DNA from: Hymenobacter terrenus
Lineage (GTDB): Bacteria > Bacteroidota > Bacteroidia > Cytophagales > Hymenobacteraceae
Reading direction: 5' to 3'
Length of the DNA: 64,000 nucleotides
Assembly (NCBI RefSeq): GCF_000972495.1
Contig: NZ_LATM01000014.1
Span: 1-64,000, forward strand
Both the position numbers and the translations under genes were made by a program. Position 1 is the stretch's first letter. Each line of letters starts with the position of its first letter. Shown here piece by piece: positions 19,501 through 27,229 of this stretch. The notes below the pieces were generated by a model. It was given only the letters and a program-made list of their open reading frames with translations. It was not told where the DNA came from and ran no database searches.

Positions 19501-19784
19501 TTCTCCAGCAGGGCAATAGACTTTTCAGTTTCGTCCTCCTCCTTAGCTTGCAGCAGGCGCATTTTGTAGAGCAGCGCCCGCACGTAGGCGGGAGTATTCT
19601 GCTCCTTACGGGCTTGCTGGTAGATGGCTTCCACCAGCGGCGCGGCCGTGGCGGTTTGGTTTTTAGCCAGCAGCGCGTCAATCTTATTCCACCGCGCCGC
19701 ATACCGGCCGGGCGGCGCGGGAACAGCAGAGTCGGAGCTAAAAATCATGGTCAGGAACAGGCAGGTAAACAGGAAGAAGCGCAT
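13563..19784 (-). CDS. Alpha-2-macroglobulin family protein (thioester motif lost)
   Basis: A 2,073-residue exported protein. ATG 19784 is chosen over an earlier in-frame ATG since it begins a signal peptide (MRFFLFTCLFLTMIF). The first 400 residues are helical and repeat-like; the MG2 signature RAIYRPGQTLYFKGIL lies near residue 615; the A2M domain (FWQPALRTDKNGDIVLEF) near 1,275; and the alpha/alpha-barrel thioester domain from about 1,480. There the canonical C-x-E-Q is H1523-S-E-Q (PYEHSEQVFS), so no thioester can form. Bacterial A2Ms trap proteases in the periplasm or act in envelope maintenance; this one would work without covalent trapping. No lipobox is seen. No PBP1C gene, the usual partner of the proteobacterial form, is adjacent. 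Confidence 0.9.
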   Translation of the reverse strand: MRFFLFTCLFLTMIFSSDSAVPAPPGRYAARWNKIDALLAKNQTATAAPLVEAIYQQARKEQNTPAYVRALLYKMRLLQAKEEDETEKSIALLEKELPTATFPARPILHSLLAEQYTYYLNHNRYRIYERTAGAASTTGPSGAADAGTGLATWDLSRLGSAIVRHYYQSVEDSPQEQLTTTLAALGDLAIGGDAEGRALRPTLYDLLAQRAIEGLKNRELYVTRPEQQFQLTDPKLFGTAAEFAALRLLAPAPDSLNGQLHALRLLQRLMASRQQLAPQNLAALADVDLSRIDYLHTLTQNTDLAAYYEPALVRLAETYKALPISTEFMARRAESLRETDPVAAVKLAQEAEARFPKSRGAALAQHIREQIQRPEVSFSGGNIVVPNQPWRLDVKARNVTELHAWAYRISLKEWRGEDRLSPEQRDRWQARVVSGKPAATWAIPVPPHPLNYKEQRFATAGAALPVGYYMLVISNQAARPMASRPGLVTTYGLLGASKLSSVERRSPRGRLVTLLMLNRQNGVPAAGVNAYANYILYNQAKQNNEYRRSKLLTSNAGGEIAVAAGASVDTQQNEERLEEVRVWQGKDTLLVPIQNGYYIPTEGSANEVTQRRTFLFTDRAIYRPGQTLYFKGILTESLRAKSTLVSKQPLSVRLLDVNGQTVWTLSFTTSEFGSFDGSVVLPTGLLNGEMSLQTDHGAIGFAVEDYKRPTFLVKLDSVPGRPQLGQPLTMGGQARAYAGQATDGATVSYRVVRRELLPMFDYYGWPGRTSYRPTRNTSQEIAHGTTTTDVEGRFSISFTPPLVPPTVDRRDWEPGYLFEITADVTDAAGETRTGNRSFPIGRNPLTISIVGSELVDRQRLPMFTLLGTNATGETLPAAGTLRLLARRYRPNPPGVPGPAPETKDNEAQPELVSTLPFDTKSSTALDLKAALAALPTGRYRLEAQAAGADSARAWLDFTLYDSGGATVPFATPDWVVVLQDTVAPGQPATLLLGSSEAGTRVLLEVEREGKLLRQEWLTLNANEQRRLSLESGPTTAVGPLYIHTTQVRDNHLYRHDAEVQVADKPQPLQLAISTFRNRLQPGQKETWRVTIHQANGKAAEAELLATLYDQSLDIFRPHSFMELESGQGYSPAQFAWQGEFRELNSSPLVYTATKERPVDIQYPILSYDTESFLDARPQYRRVMGKKRSIGGQPYGAVDKASGGGMMEEALRVPAPMASSVRLSDDERHAGFVETSAAGNSADAAMSSRPAKGAAPDLTAVPARSDFRETAFWQPALRTDKNGDIVLEFQMPEAVTRWQLLALAHDKSLHRGQLARQLVTQKEIQITPNAPRFFRQGDTFSFPAKFSNLADRATGGTAQLFLLDAVTGQDLTSQLLKGNTQQAISAAAHQSISLSWEISVPADFAPAAVTYRVVVSAGSLMPDKEDRNTKRKGKKSGTQHQAPSTNFTDGEENTLPVLPNRILVTESLPLPIVGPGTRTFELQKLTSTSSPTRRNYGLTLEMTANPAWYAVQSLPYLMEYPYEHSEQVFSRLYANLLAAQILKANPRFKTILAEWTRQAQSGTAAQKNALASKLAQNQELKNLLLQETPWVRDAQGETERLTRLSALFDEARLRTETAAALTKLQRMQASSGAFPWFEKMPDDRYITQLIVAGFGKLKRLGAFDASQDEIAQDILQSALRYLDEATTRDYAELRRVKNVKLTDDHLGDLQIQALYARSFWPQQAATAPSKLAYAYYRGQAAKYWPTQTRYLQAQIALLLFRESKANPAAQEILRGLAENALHSPELGMYWKEVRGGYYWREAPTETQATLIEVFDEVKKDQKSVDEMKLWLLKQKQTHNWESTRATADACYALLLRGSDWLAPTQPLQITVGEQAIRPEAAQAGTGYFKTNWPAAEVQPAQGKVTIAKPDAGVAWGALYWQYFEDIDKVAPAATSLSLERQLYRETRTPGGPLLEKIGAGKPLTVGETLVVRLVLRTDRALEYVHLKDQRAAGLEPINQTSGYHYQNGLGYYESPRDAATSFFLSEVPRGTHVFEYRLRGAQAGDFSGGLSEVRCLYAPEFGAHSAGRRLQVAR

Positions 19785-19981
19785 AAGCAAATGGGCGCAA
19801 GGGTGGGTTGTGACCTTAAAGATGCCCGATGCGCTTTTATTACACACCCGATTGATAAAATCGTCGGCCATTATCGTCGTCTACCCAATGCATTGACTGA
19901 ACAATTATGGCCCTTATTTTTGTCAATATTATTACGTTATCCACGCTAATCATTTTCCAACACCACCTTTTTTTGCTTTTC

Positions 19982-20758
19982 ATGAAGAATCTGTTTACTG
20001 TTTTATTTCTTACCACTAGCCTCGCCGGAGCTGCTACCACTGCGCACGCGCAAACAGCCGTCACCTTTGGTGCTCGCCTGGGCTTCAACAGCTCTAGCTT
20101 CTCCTACAGCGGCACGCCCCCACAGCTAAATAAAGCAACGTGGTTGATGGGCCTGCATGTGGGCGGCACGGCCAACATCAGCTTCGGCAACCTGGCATTC
20201 CAGCCCGCTATCATTTTCACGCAAAAAGGTGCCGAGCTGAAAAGCTCGGGCAAGGAGGTTTTCGATGGCGCACCCATTACCTACAGCGTTATGGTTTCGC
20301 CCAAGCTCACCTTTATCGAGTTGCCGCTGAACATGGTGTACACCAGCGGTGGTGACCACGGCTTCCAAATATTTGCCGGGCCCTACGTGGCGCTGGGCGT
20401 CGGTGGTAGGGGCTCTTATGATTTCACTTTCAGTACTACCGACCCTAACCTGGCTGTCTACAATGGCAGCTACCCTGGCCCGCTGAAAATAGAGTACGGC
20501 AACCGGCAGAACGCGAATAATACCCAAAACACCCCCAATCCTACCTCCGCTCCTCCCCTCATCCTAACGTTCCATCGTTTTGATGCCGGCCTGAACGGGG
20601 GCGTGGGCTACCGGGTAGGTTCCTTCCAGGTTCAACTCGGTTACGGCCTGGGCCTCGTCAATTTCGTGCCCAAAGACACCGATGGCACCGACACTGGCAG
20701 CAAAAGATACCACCGCAGTTTCCAACTCTCGGCCAGCTACTTCTTCGACGGCAAGTAG
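19982..20758 (+). CDS. PorT/OmpW-like outer-membrane beta-barrel protein
   Basis: A 258-residue protein; ATG 19982 begins the signal peptide (MKNLFTVLFLTTSLAGAATTAHA), whereas upstream in-frame codons add a meaningless extension. The mature protein shows amphipathic strands typical of the small porin family: VTFGARLGFNSSSFSY, IELPLNMVYTSG, FQIFAGPYVALGVGG, GVGYRVGSFQVQLGYGLGLV, ending in the aromatic SYFF-x-x-K terminus common to outer-membrane barrels. A long Asn/Pro-rich loop lies at about 165-190. Such proteins are frequent in Bacteroidota; a transport or structural role is likely but no substrate can be assigned. It diverges from the A2M gene across 197 bases. Confidence 0.85.
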   Translation: MKNLFTVLFLTTSLAGAATTAHAQTAVTFGARLGFNSSSFSYSGTPPQLNKATWLMGLHVGGTANISFGNLAFQPAIIFTQKGAELKSSGKEVFDGAPITYSVMVSPKLTFIELPLNMVYTSGGDHGFQIFAGPYVALGVGGRGSYDFTFSTTDPNLAVYNGSYPGPLKIEYGNRQNANNTQNTPNPTSAPPLILTFHRFDAGLNGGVGYRVGSFQVQLGYGLGLVNFVPKDTDGTDTGSKRYHRSFQLSASYFFDGK

Positions 20759-20849
20759 GCCACCAGCTGGCGCGGCGTTCCAGCTCGTGCACCGGGCGGG
20801 TACGGGCAGCCTCCCCAATCAAGTAGATGTAATAGCTTCACCAATCAAA

Positions 20850-20877
20850 AGGCCGCTCCGGTATCCCGGAGCGGCCT
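20850..20877. terminator. Stem-loop downstream of the outer-membrane protein gene
   Basis: AGGCCGCTCCGG pairs perfectly with CCGGAGCGGCCT around a TATC loop. No T tract on the plus side; on the minus strand it is followed by TTTTGATT. Confidence 0.5.
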
Positions 20878-20929
20878 CATTGGCAGCAAATAAGCCCCTT
20901 ACAATCTTCAGATAAACAACGCGTTGAAT

Positions 20930-21117
20930 AGATAGTAGTGCTCCCACCATTCTAGCAGGGGCGGCACCGCTCGCAACTGTTGGGCCTGCGCAGCAGTGGG
21001 ACCAAGCTCCGCGCTGCTCCCAAGGGCAAGTGCTGGCTAGCCGCCAATCGGGCGCATAGGGCAGGGCCCAGGTCCGAAGCCGGCAGCGGGTCGGGGCGGC
21101 GTCGGCTGCGAACATAG
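20930..21117 (-). repeat. Decayed element remnant, copy 1
   Basis: On the minus strand this stretch has patches related to 27230-27620, such as GGACCTGGG followed by CCCTACTGC/CCCTATGCG-like sequence, and CCCAACAGTTG followed by GCAGTGCTGCC/GCGGTGCCGCC. Neither copy keeps an open frame. Both are followed on the plus-strand right side by a TGTCAG palindrome in the same orientation, which suggests the worn remains of one mobile or duplicated element. What it encoded cannot be read. Confidence 0.5.
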
Positions 21118-21119
21118 GG

Positions 21120-21175
21120 CTTGTCAGAAAAGAGGCTGTCAGAAAAATAATTCTGACAGCCTCTTTTCTGACAAG
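21120..21175. repeat. 25-bp perfect palindrome with nested TGTCAGAA units, copy 1
   Basis: Left arm 21120-21144 pairs perfectly with 21151-21175 around the loop AAATAA. Each arm holds TGTCAGAA twice, so the hairpin is itself built from a repeated half-site. The core is shared with 27625-27673. It may be a transposon end, a terminator or a protein-binding site. Confidence 0.8.
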
Positions 21176-21289
21176 GTGACAAAAGCCCTCGATCTTGTTG
21201 CTCATCACTGCCGACGTTGATTAAAAGCTTGGTCCAAAAGTTTAAATGGGTAGGCTGCTAGGTGTCGGGTTGCGGTGGCGTCGCAACGA

Positions 21290-21323
21290 GGCCCATGTTT
21301 AAGCAATGGCTTAAACATGGGCC
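21290..21323 (-). terminator. Terminator downstream of the FG-GAP gene
   Basis: GGCCCATGTTTAAGC pairs perfectly over 15 bp with its complement around an AATG loop, 23 bases past the stop codon of the minus-strand gene. Confidence 0.7.
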
Positions 21324-21345
21324 CCTTCAATAGATAGCGGCAGAT

Positions 21346-22681
21346 TTACCGAATCACGAAACGTTGAACGAAAACGCCGGTTTTGTTGCGCAAGCGCGCT
21401 ATGTACACACCCGGCACCAGGCCCGTCGTCGATAGCACGCCGACGCTGGCAGTCGACTGTTGCGCTATCAGGCGCCCGCTAAGGTCCGTTACCGTTAAGC
21501 TGGCGTCGGGGCTCAGCGCCGCGGCTTCGCACTCGTAATGCACGAGCTGGCCGCATTCGGCTACTGTGGGGTAAATCGCCAAAAATTTCCGGGCTGTTGC
21601 CGATACAGTTGCTAAAGGGGTGCTGCGGCTGCCACGGTAGAAATAAACCCGGCCCTGAACATTGTCGGTTTGTCTGGCGCCCACCAGCACGTCGGCCAAA
21701 CCGTCGCCGTCAACATCACCCGCTCCTGCCACACTCTCCCCAAAAAAGTTGCCCAAAAAGCTGTTATTGGTCGGGTGCGAGTCGTTTAGCACCACTGGGG
21801 TAGCACTGAGGCCCGCGGCCGTACCGCTGTACAGATAGGTTTGTCCTCTGGTGCCGGTGCCTCGGTAGGCGCCCACCAAAATATCGGCGAAGCCGTCGCC
21901 GTCCACGTCGCCGGCCCCCGCTACGGCGGCACCGAACATGTTGCTGTTGACGAACGTCGGCGCGCTGAGCGTGGTGGCATTAGCCGTTAGTAGTCCGGCG
22001 CGGCTGCCTTGGTACAGGAATGCCCGGCCCTCGTTGCCGTTGATGCAGCGCAGGCCCACCAGCACGTCGGCGAAGCCGTCGCCGGCCCCGGCCACGGCGC
22101 TGCCGAACAAGTTGCCGGCCGCGGTGCCCGGTTCGGCGAGCTGCACGGGTACGGGGTCGAGGCCCCCCGTGCGACTACCCCAGTACAGATAGACTCGCCC
22201 TTCTAAGTTGGCGGCATATTCAGAGCCCACCAGCACGTCGGCCAAGCCGTCGCCGTTCACGTCACCGGCCGCCGCGAGCACAGTGCCAAAGCGGTTATTC
22301 TCCGCCGCATTCGGCTCGGTAAGCATCAGGGGCGTTGATGGCCTAAGACCAGCTGCCCCCCGAGTACAAATAGGCCCGACCGCGGTCCTTGTCGGTGCCA
22401 TTGGCGCCCACCAGCACGTCGGCAAAGCCGTCGCCGTTCACGTCACCGACGCCAGCTGTTGTATAACCAAAACTGTTGCCCGGCGCTGCTGCGGGTTCGG
22501 TGAGCGCTACCGGACTTACCAGGGCAGCTTGCCGAGCCGGAGCCGCCGGTTGGGCCCGCACAATGCGCGCCGGCAACCACCCCAGCAGCAACGCTAGCGG
22601 CAAGCCATAACCCCAGGAAAAGGCAGCATAAGAGGAACGTTTAGGAAACATCAGGAAAAGTAGGGTACGAGCGCAGTGCAT
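21346..22681 (-). pseudogene. FG-GAP repeat protein with T9SS sorting domain, frameshifted
   Basis: ATG 22681 starts the signal peptide (MHCARTLLFLMF... to ARIVRAQPAAP), which is nearly identical to that of the neighbouring gene at 24785. The first frame carries one FG-GAP unit (GVGDVNGDGFADVLVGANG) and stops at 22343; the second frame resumes at AAGLRPSTPLMLTEP and contains four more units with the D-x-D-G-D/N-G-x-A-D-x-L-V-G motif, which forms calcium-binding integrin-type propeller blades. The C-terminal 80 residues are a T9SS type A sorting domain (GVYIARLRNKTGVFVQRFVIR). The break lies in a run of six G on the coding strand (22350-22358): one G fewer restores the frame. It is a pseudogene, a phase-variable gene or an error in the sequence. 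Confidence 0.8.
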
Positions 22682-22830
22682 GTGTAAACAGAAGAGAGAA
22701 TAAAGAGAAGAGGGAAAAAGATTTTTTGCGGTGCGCTTACTGAAAAGCCTTTCGGGATAAAGTAAAAAAGTCAACTGCCGGATGAACCAGTCGACGTCGT
22801 TGCTTAACCCGGCGGCTGTGGTAACTGGTG
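22530..22830 (-). repeat. Duplicated leader plus signal-peptide cassette, copy A
   Basis: About 300 bases covering the 5' leader, start codon and signal peptide of the FG-GAP gene closely match 24635-24940 in the same orientation, including non-coding stretches such as TTAACCCGG and CCGGATGAACC on the plus strand. By eye the identity is between 80 and 90 percent. Similarity ends at the start of the mature proteins. Confidence 0.85.
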
Positions 22831-22922
22831 ACGTATGCCCGCTCAGGCCAATAAGCCGTCCAGCGCAATAGTGAGTCTCATCACTTATAATCACTTACAA
22901 CTGTAAGGTGCTCATGGAGCCG

Positions 22923-22965
22923 CAAGCATAGAAATGGACGTCCTCGGTGGCCATTTCTACGCTTG
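22923..22965 (-). terminator. Terminator of the beta-propeller T9SS gene
   Basis: CAAGCATAGAAATGG pairs with CCATTTCTACGCTTG over 15 positions with one mismatch, 30 bases past the stop codon. Confidence 0.6.
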
Positions 22966-22994
22966 TAACCCGTCCTTGCTGCTGGTAGCACGCG

Positions 22995-24785
22995 TTATTC
23001 CACGATAAGTTGATGGGCGGTTTGCCGGTCACCGGCTTGTACGCGCATTACGTATAGGCCCGCGGCCAACCCTGCCAGCGGTACCGCCGTCGTGGCTCCG
23101 TTTGCCGGCAAGGTGAGTGTGTGCGTGTGCAGCAGCTGACCCAACGCATTAATCAGTGTCACGGTAGCCTGTGCGGCCCCGGACCCGCCCGGTATTTGCA
23201 CTACCGCCTGTCCGCGGGCAGGGTTCGGGTATAGGCTGACGCCCGCCAGAGTGAGCCGGGGCGTAGCGCTCAGCACCTGGGGCGCGTCCCGGAGCGAGGC
23301 CAAGTAGTTGGCCCGGGTGCTGGGATTGGGATGGGCCAGGGCGAAAGCGCCAAACTGGACTGAATTGCTGAAGAAATCGCCCACCACGTACACGTTCTCT
23401 CCGCTCACGGCTAGGGAGGAGGCGTCTTCTCCCCGCAAGCCGCCGGCCCCTTGCGCCCAGGCAAAGCTGCTGCTGGCGCCCGCGTCCGTGAGTTTGGCCA
23501 CGAACAGATCCTCTCCGCCCGCTCCGGTCAGGGTGGTGGCCCCAAACGTGACCGTACCACCCACCCGCGTATTGAAGTTGCCGCCCACGTACACCGATGT
23601 ACCCCTTACTGCCAAGTCGTTGACGGAGGAACCAGCCGCCGCCTGCGCCCAGTTGAAGCTACTGGTGCTGCCTGCGTCTGTGAGCTTAGCCACGAAGCCA
23701 TTGACTCCTCCATTGGAGGGCACGGCAAGGGAGCCAAAGCTAACTACGGAATTTAATACTGCTTCCCCACCCACGTACACGTTGGGCCCATTCACGGCTA
23801 ACGCCCTAATGTCTTCACCCCCCGACCCTCCCACTTGCTGCACCCAGGTAAAGCTACTGGTAGTACCCGCGTCGGTGAGTTTAGCTACGAAACCGTCTCT
23901 CCCATCGGGTCCTCCCCCCATGCTGTTGAAAGTAAAGGGGCCAAACCGAGCCCCGGCGTCGATGATGGTCCCGCCTACGTACACGCTGGTTCCCTCCGCC
24001 GCCAGGGCACGGACGGTTGGATAACTCGTGTCACTGCCAAACTGCTGGGCCCACTCAAAGCTGGCGGTGCTGCCAGCGTCCACTAATTTGGCGACAAACC
24101 CGTCCCCTCGACCCATGCTTTGGCCGAAGCTGGTGAGTGTTATCGAGCCAAAATCCGCCGTGCCCTTAAAATCGCCGGCCACGTACACATTTGCCCCGCT
24201 CACTGCCAGCCCACGGCCCCCAGATTCGGTGCTACCGGCACGCTGGGCCCAGACAAAGGCCCCGCTAGCGGCATCCAGCTTAGCGACGAAAACGCCGCGG
24301 CTGTTGGCGGTACCCGTCAGGGTGGTCGCCCCAAAGCTTACGATGCCTTCGAAATCCCCGGCTACGTAAACGCTCGTCCCGCTCACGGCCAGAGTAAAAG
24401 GAAACGTCATGTTGTTTCCCGCCGTTGCCTTTTGAGCCCAGACAAACCGGTTGTCACTGGGGCTCCATTTGGCCACGAAGAGGGTGCGGCGGCTGTTACC
24501 AGTCAGCACGGTGCTACCGATGGTCAGCATCCCGGTGAAGCCCCCGGCAATGTACACGTCGCCGGCCACATCGGTGGCCACGTCCATGACCACATAATCC
24601 GCACTGGCAGTTTGGTCGATGGCTAAGGCGGCTTGCCAAGCGGGAGCCGCCGGTTGAGCCCGCACGATGCGCGCCGGCAACCACCCCAGCAGCAACACTA
24701 ACACCAAGCCATAACGCCAGGAAAAAGCAGCATAAAAGTGCCGTTTAGAAAACAGCAGGAAAAATAGAGTACGAGCGCGTTGCAT
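22995..24785 (-). CDS. Secreted beta-propeller repeat protein with T9SS type A sorting domain
   Basis: A 596-residue protein. The signal peptide (MQRARTLFFLLFSKRHF... to ARIVRAQPAAP) is followed by about nine repeats of roughly 50 residues with the pattern VSGTSVYVAGDF...FGATTLT...FVAKL...SFVWAQ, as in SBBP-type propellers. Residues from about 515 form the T9SS sorting domain (GVSLYPNPARGQAVVQI, then GLYVMRVQAGDRQTAHQLIVE). The protein is expected to cross the outer membrane through the Por/Gld machinery and be attached to or released from the cell surface. Its job is unknown; such propellers usually bind ligands. It shares leader and signal sequence with the FG-GAP gene downstream, from which it is otherwise unrelated. 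Confidence 0.88.
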   Translation of the reverse strand: MQRARTLFFLLFSKRHFYAAFSWRYGLVLVLLLGWLPARIVRAQPAAPAWQAALAIDQTASADYVVMDVATDVAGDVYIAGGFTGMLTIGSTVLTGNSRRTLFVAKWSPSDNRFVWAQKATAGNNMTFPFTLAVSGTSVYVAGDFEGIVSFGATTLTGTANSRGVFVAKLDAASGAFVWAQRAGSTESGGRGLAVSGANVYVAGDFKGTADFGSITLTSFGQSMGRGDGFVAKLVDAGSTASFEWAQQFGSDTSYPTVRALAAEGTSVYVGGTIIDAGARFGPFTFNSMGGGPDGRDGFVAKLTDAGTTSSFTWVQQVGGSGGEDIRALAVNGPNVYVGGEAVLNSVVSFGSLAVPSNGGVNGFVAKLTDAGSTSSFNWAQAAAGSSVNDLAVRGTSVYVGGNFNTRVGGTVTFGATTLTGAGGEDLFVAKLTDAGASSSFAWAQGAGGLRGEDASSLAVSGENVYVVGDFFSNSVQFGAFALAHPNPSTRANYLASLRDAPQVLSATPRLTLAGVSLYPNPARGQAVVQIPGGSGAAQATVTLINALGQLLHTHTLTLPANGATTAVPLAGLAAGLYVMRVQAGDRQTAHQLIVE

Positions 24786-24940
24786 GTGTAAACAGAAGAG
24801 GGAATAAAGAGAAAAGGGGAAAAGATTTTTAGCTGTGCACTTACTAAAAAGTCTTTCGGGGTAAAGTGAAAAAGTTAACTACCGGATGAACCACCCATTC
24901 AACGTCGTTGCTTAACCCGGCTGCGGCAACTGGTCAGGCT
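24635..24940 (-). repeat. Duplicated leader plus signal-peptide cassette, copy B
   Basis: Counterpart of 22530-22830, upstream of and within the start of the propeller gene. The conserved leader runs about 150 bases ahead of the ATG, so promoter and untranslated region were copied together with the secretion signal. Confidence 0.85.
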
Positions 24941-25117
24941 AGTACTATGGTTGAGCACTGAGGCCCTGCAGAACTGAAACCGGCTCAAAGCAGACGCCCA
25001 GCCCAAACCAGGAATGATGCAAAGGTCTGAGGTAGCTTGTCATATATCCCTCCTGCAAACGTTGATACAGTGTGTACTTCCTCCTAGGGAGGCGTGACAT
25101 CATGTGTACAAGTTGCC

Positions 25118-25151
25118 ATAGTTGTAATAATAATTGTTTTATTACAACTAT
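25118..25151. promoter_or_regulatory. AT-rich 13-bp inverted repeat
   Basis: ATAGTTGTAATAA pairs perfectly with TTATTACAACTAT across an 8-base spacer, about 220 bases upstream of the TPR regulator gene and in an AT-rich island. It may be an operator for that gene or for the divergent propeller gene, or a terminator; nothing else in 24941-25370 is interpretable. Confidence 0.4.
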
Positions 25152-25370
25152 TTAGACGTATGTTCTTTTAGCCCAGTCATTCAACGCGAAAGTCCCCTTC
25201 TACTACATTGTAGTCACCCGCTTGGCTTCGCCGACTGCCTAGGTACCGGAGCGTCTTATTATTTTGACAGTTGCGGAAGTAATACCAGCACTTGACGCGC
25301 TAACTTTACTCGACCGTACGCGGTTCAAGCGCTATCGGAAAACGGTCCTGGCAGGCCCTTCGACTTGAAA

Positions 25371-27209
25371 ATGTACAAAAAACTACAGTTGCATTTCCCA
25401 ATTACTGCCGGTCAAAGGGGAGTGGGCTTGAGGGCATGGTACTGGTTGATATTCCCAGCCCGTTGGGGAATATTGCTCGCGCTGTGGCTGCCACTAGTCA
25501 GCCAGGCTACCCAGCCGGCCAGTCAAGACTCTCTACGCTTAGAGCAACTCGCCGAGCAGGCGCTGCAAACGGCCGAAACCGATCCGTCGCGGGCGCTGAT
25601 CCTAGCAACCGACCTTCAGCGCTTTGCGGCGCGTGCGCGTTCAACTCGGGGGCACGTGCTGGCTTTGCGCGTCCGCGGCTGGGCTCTGACGATGCAAGGC
25701 CATTTGTCGCAGGGCGAACAATCGTTTCAGGCGGCCCTGCCGTTGGCCGAGCGGCTAGCCGATAAGACCTTGCTGGCGCAGCTGCGCTTGTTACTGGCCC
25801 ACGTGCAACGCCAGCGTGGCAATTATCCCGCCGCACTGGCTGGGGCATTACAAGCTTTGCGCCAGTATGAGCACGTCCACGACACGCTGCGCCAGGCCCG
25901 CGCTTTGCAGACCATGAGCAATATCGAGACGGACCTGAAAAATTTTAGCCAGGGGACAGCTTATGGCGAACGGGCAAAGCAGCTGTTGTTGCGGGCGCGG
26001 CGCCCCCCAGCCCCGCCGCTCACGCTGGCCATCACCTATACGGGGCTGGCCTCGAATTACGCCATGGTGCCTGATGCCAAGCGGGCCCGCCGTTACTTTC
26101 TGCTGGCCTTGGCTGGCTACCGGCAACTCGGCGACAGCCTGCGCGTCCTTGCAACGCTCTATAACTTAGGCGAATTTCACCTAAGGCGGCGCGAACTCAA
26201 GGCCGCCGGTTCTTTCTTGGCGCAAGCCCAACAACGTGTGGACCAATTGGGCAATGCGGCGCACGGCGGACGTGTCGGCCTCGGTCAGAACGTGGCCCTG
26301 GCCTCCGGCGAGCTGGCCTTGCTCCAGGGCGACTACGTGGCGGCTGACCGCCACCTCAACCTTGCTCGCCGCATTGCCGAGCGCAGCCAGGATTTACGCT
26401 TGCTTCCAGACGTATATGAAAACTTGGCAAAAGTGAAAGCCGCCCAAGGCCAATACCAGGCTGCTCTGCGTTGGCATAAGCGCGGCGATGAACTCAAGGA
26501 CTCGTTGATGGGGCCCAAAGCGACTGCCCAAATGGCCACCTTACGCGCCCAATACAACCGCTCGCGCCAAGCTCAGCAGCTCCAGGCGCAACGCTTCCGC
26601 ATCCGGGAGTTGGAGCAGCAGAGCCGTCTGAACCGCTTGGGGGCGGGGCTGGGAACGGTGCTGGTGGTGGCGTTGGCGGCGCTGGGGTGGCTGGCCTGGC
26701 AGCGCGTCCAGCTTCGAGCGAAGGCGGCGCATGCCACTCAGGCACTGCACCTGCAAGCCGCCGAAGATCGGCTGGCCCGCCAAAACCTGGAACTAACGTC
26801 CCTGGCCCTGGGCATGAGCCAGAAAAGCGAACTGCTCGAGACTCTGAAAGGCGAACTGTATCGCCTCGGCCAAGATGCCAATGAGGCCGAAACTGTACGC
26901 CAGCAGGTGGGTAAACTACGCCAGCGCCTCGAACAGCAAAGCCGCCCTGACCAGGAGTGGGAACAGTTTCGTCTACGCTTCGAGCAAGTACATCCGAGCT
27001 TTTTTATGACCTTACAGCAGCGCTTCCCCACCCTCACGCCCCACGATTTGCGGCTGGCGGCCTTGCTGCGACTCAACTTCGCCTCCAAGCCTATCGCCTC
27101 TCTGCTCGGCATTTCCGACGACGGCGTACGCAAGGCCCGCCACCGCCTGCGCCAAAAATTGGATCTACCCACCAACGCAAACATCACGGACTTTCTCATG
27201 CGCCTTTAA
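25371..27209 (+). CDS. TPR-repeat membrane protein with C-terminal HTH (LuxR-like) regulator domain
   Basis: A 612-residue protein. ATG 25371 is preferred to the TTG two codons earlier. A signal or anchor segment (about residues 20-47) is followed by TPR units through about 400 (for instance TYTGLASNYAMVPDAKRARRYFLLAL), a short coiled coil, a membrane segment (GLGTVLVVALAALGWLAWQ, about 421-440), a second coiled coil, and a HTH domain at the end with LTPHDLRLAALLRL and IASLLGISDDGVRKARHRLRQKL. This is the build of Bacteroidota membrane regulators in which periplasmic TPRs sense a signal and the cytosolic HTH binds DNA. It lies divergent to the propeller gene, about 590 bases away, so it may regulate the T9SS genes; that is inference. 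Confidence 0.85.
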   Translation: MYKKLQLHFPITAGQRGVGLRAWYWLIFPARWGILLALWLPLVSQATQPASQDSLRLEQLAEQALQTAETDPSRALILATDLQRFAARARSTRGHVLALRVRGWALTMQGHLSQGEQSFQAALPLAERLADKTLLAQLRLLLAHVQRQRGNYPAALAGALQALRQYEHVHDTLRQARALQTMSNIETDLKNFSQGTAYGERAKQLLLRARRPPAPPLTLAITYTGLASNYAMVPDAKRARRYFLLALAGYRQLGDSLRVLATLYNLGEFHLRRRELKAAGSFLAQAQQRVDQLGNAAHGGRVGLGQNVALASGELALLQGDYVAADRHLNLARRIAERSQDLRLLPDVYENLAKVKAAQGQYQAALRWHKRGDELKDSLMGPKATAQMATLRAQYNRSRQAQQLQAQRFRIRELEQQSRLNRLGAGLGTVLVVALAALGWLAWQRVQLRAKAAHATQALHLQAAEDRLARQNLELTSLALGMSQKSELLETLKGELYRLGQDANEAETVRQQVGKLRQRLEQQSRPDQEWEQFRLRFEQVHPSFFMTLQQRFPTLTPHDLRLAALLRLNFASKPIASLLGISDDGVRKARHRLRQKLDLPTNANITDFLMRL

Positions 27210-27229
27210 GATGGCAAGCACATCAGTAG

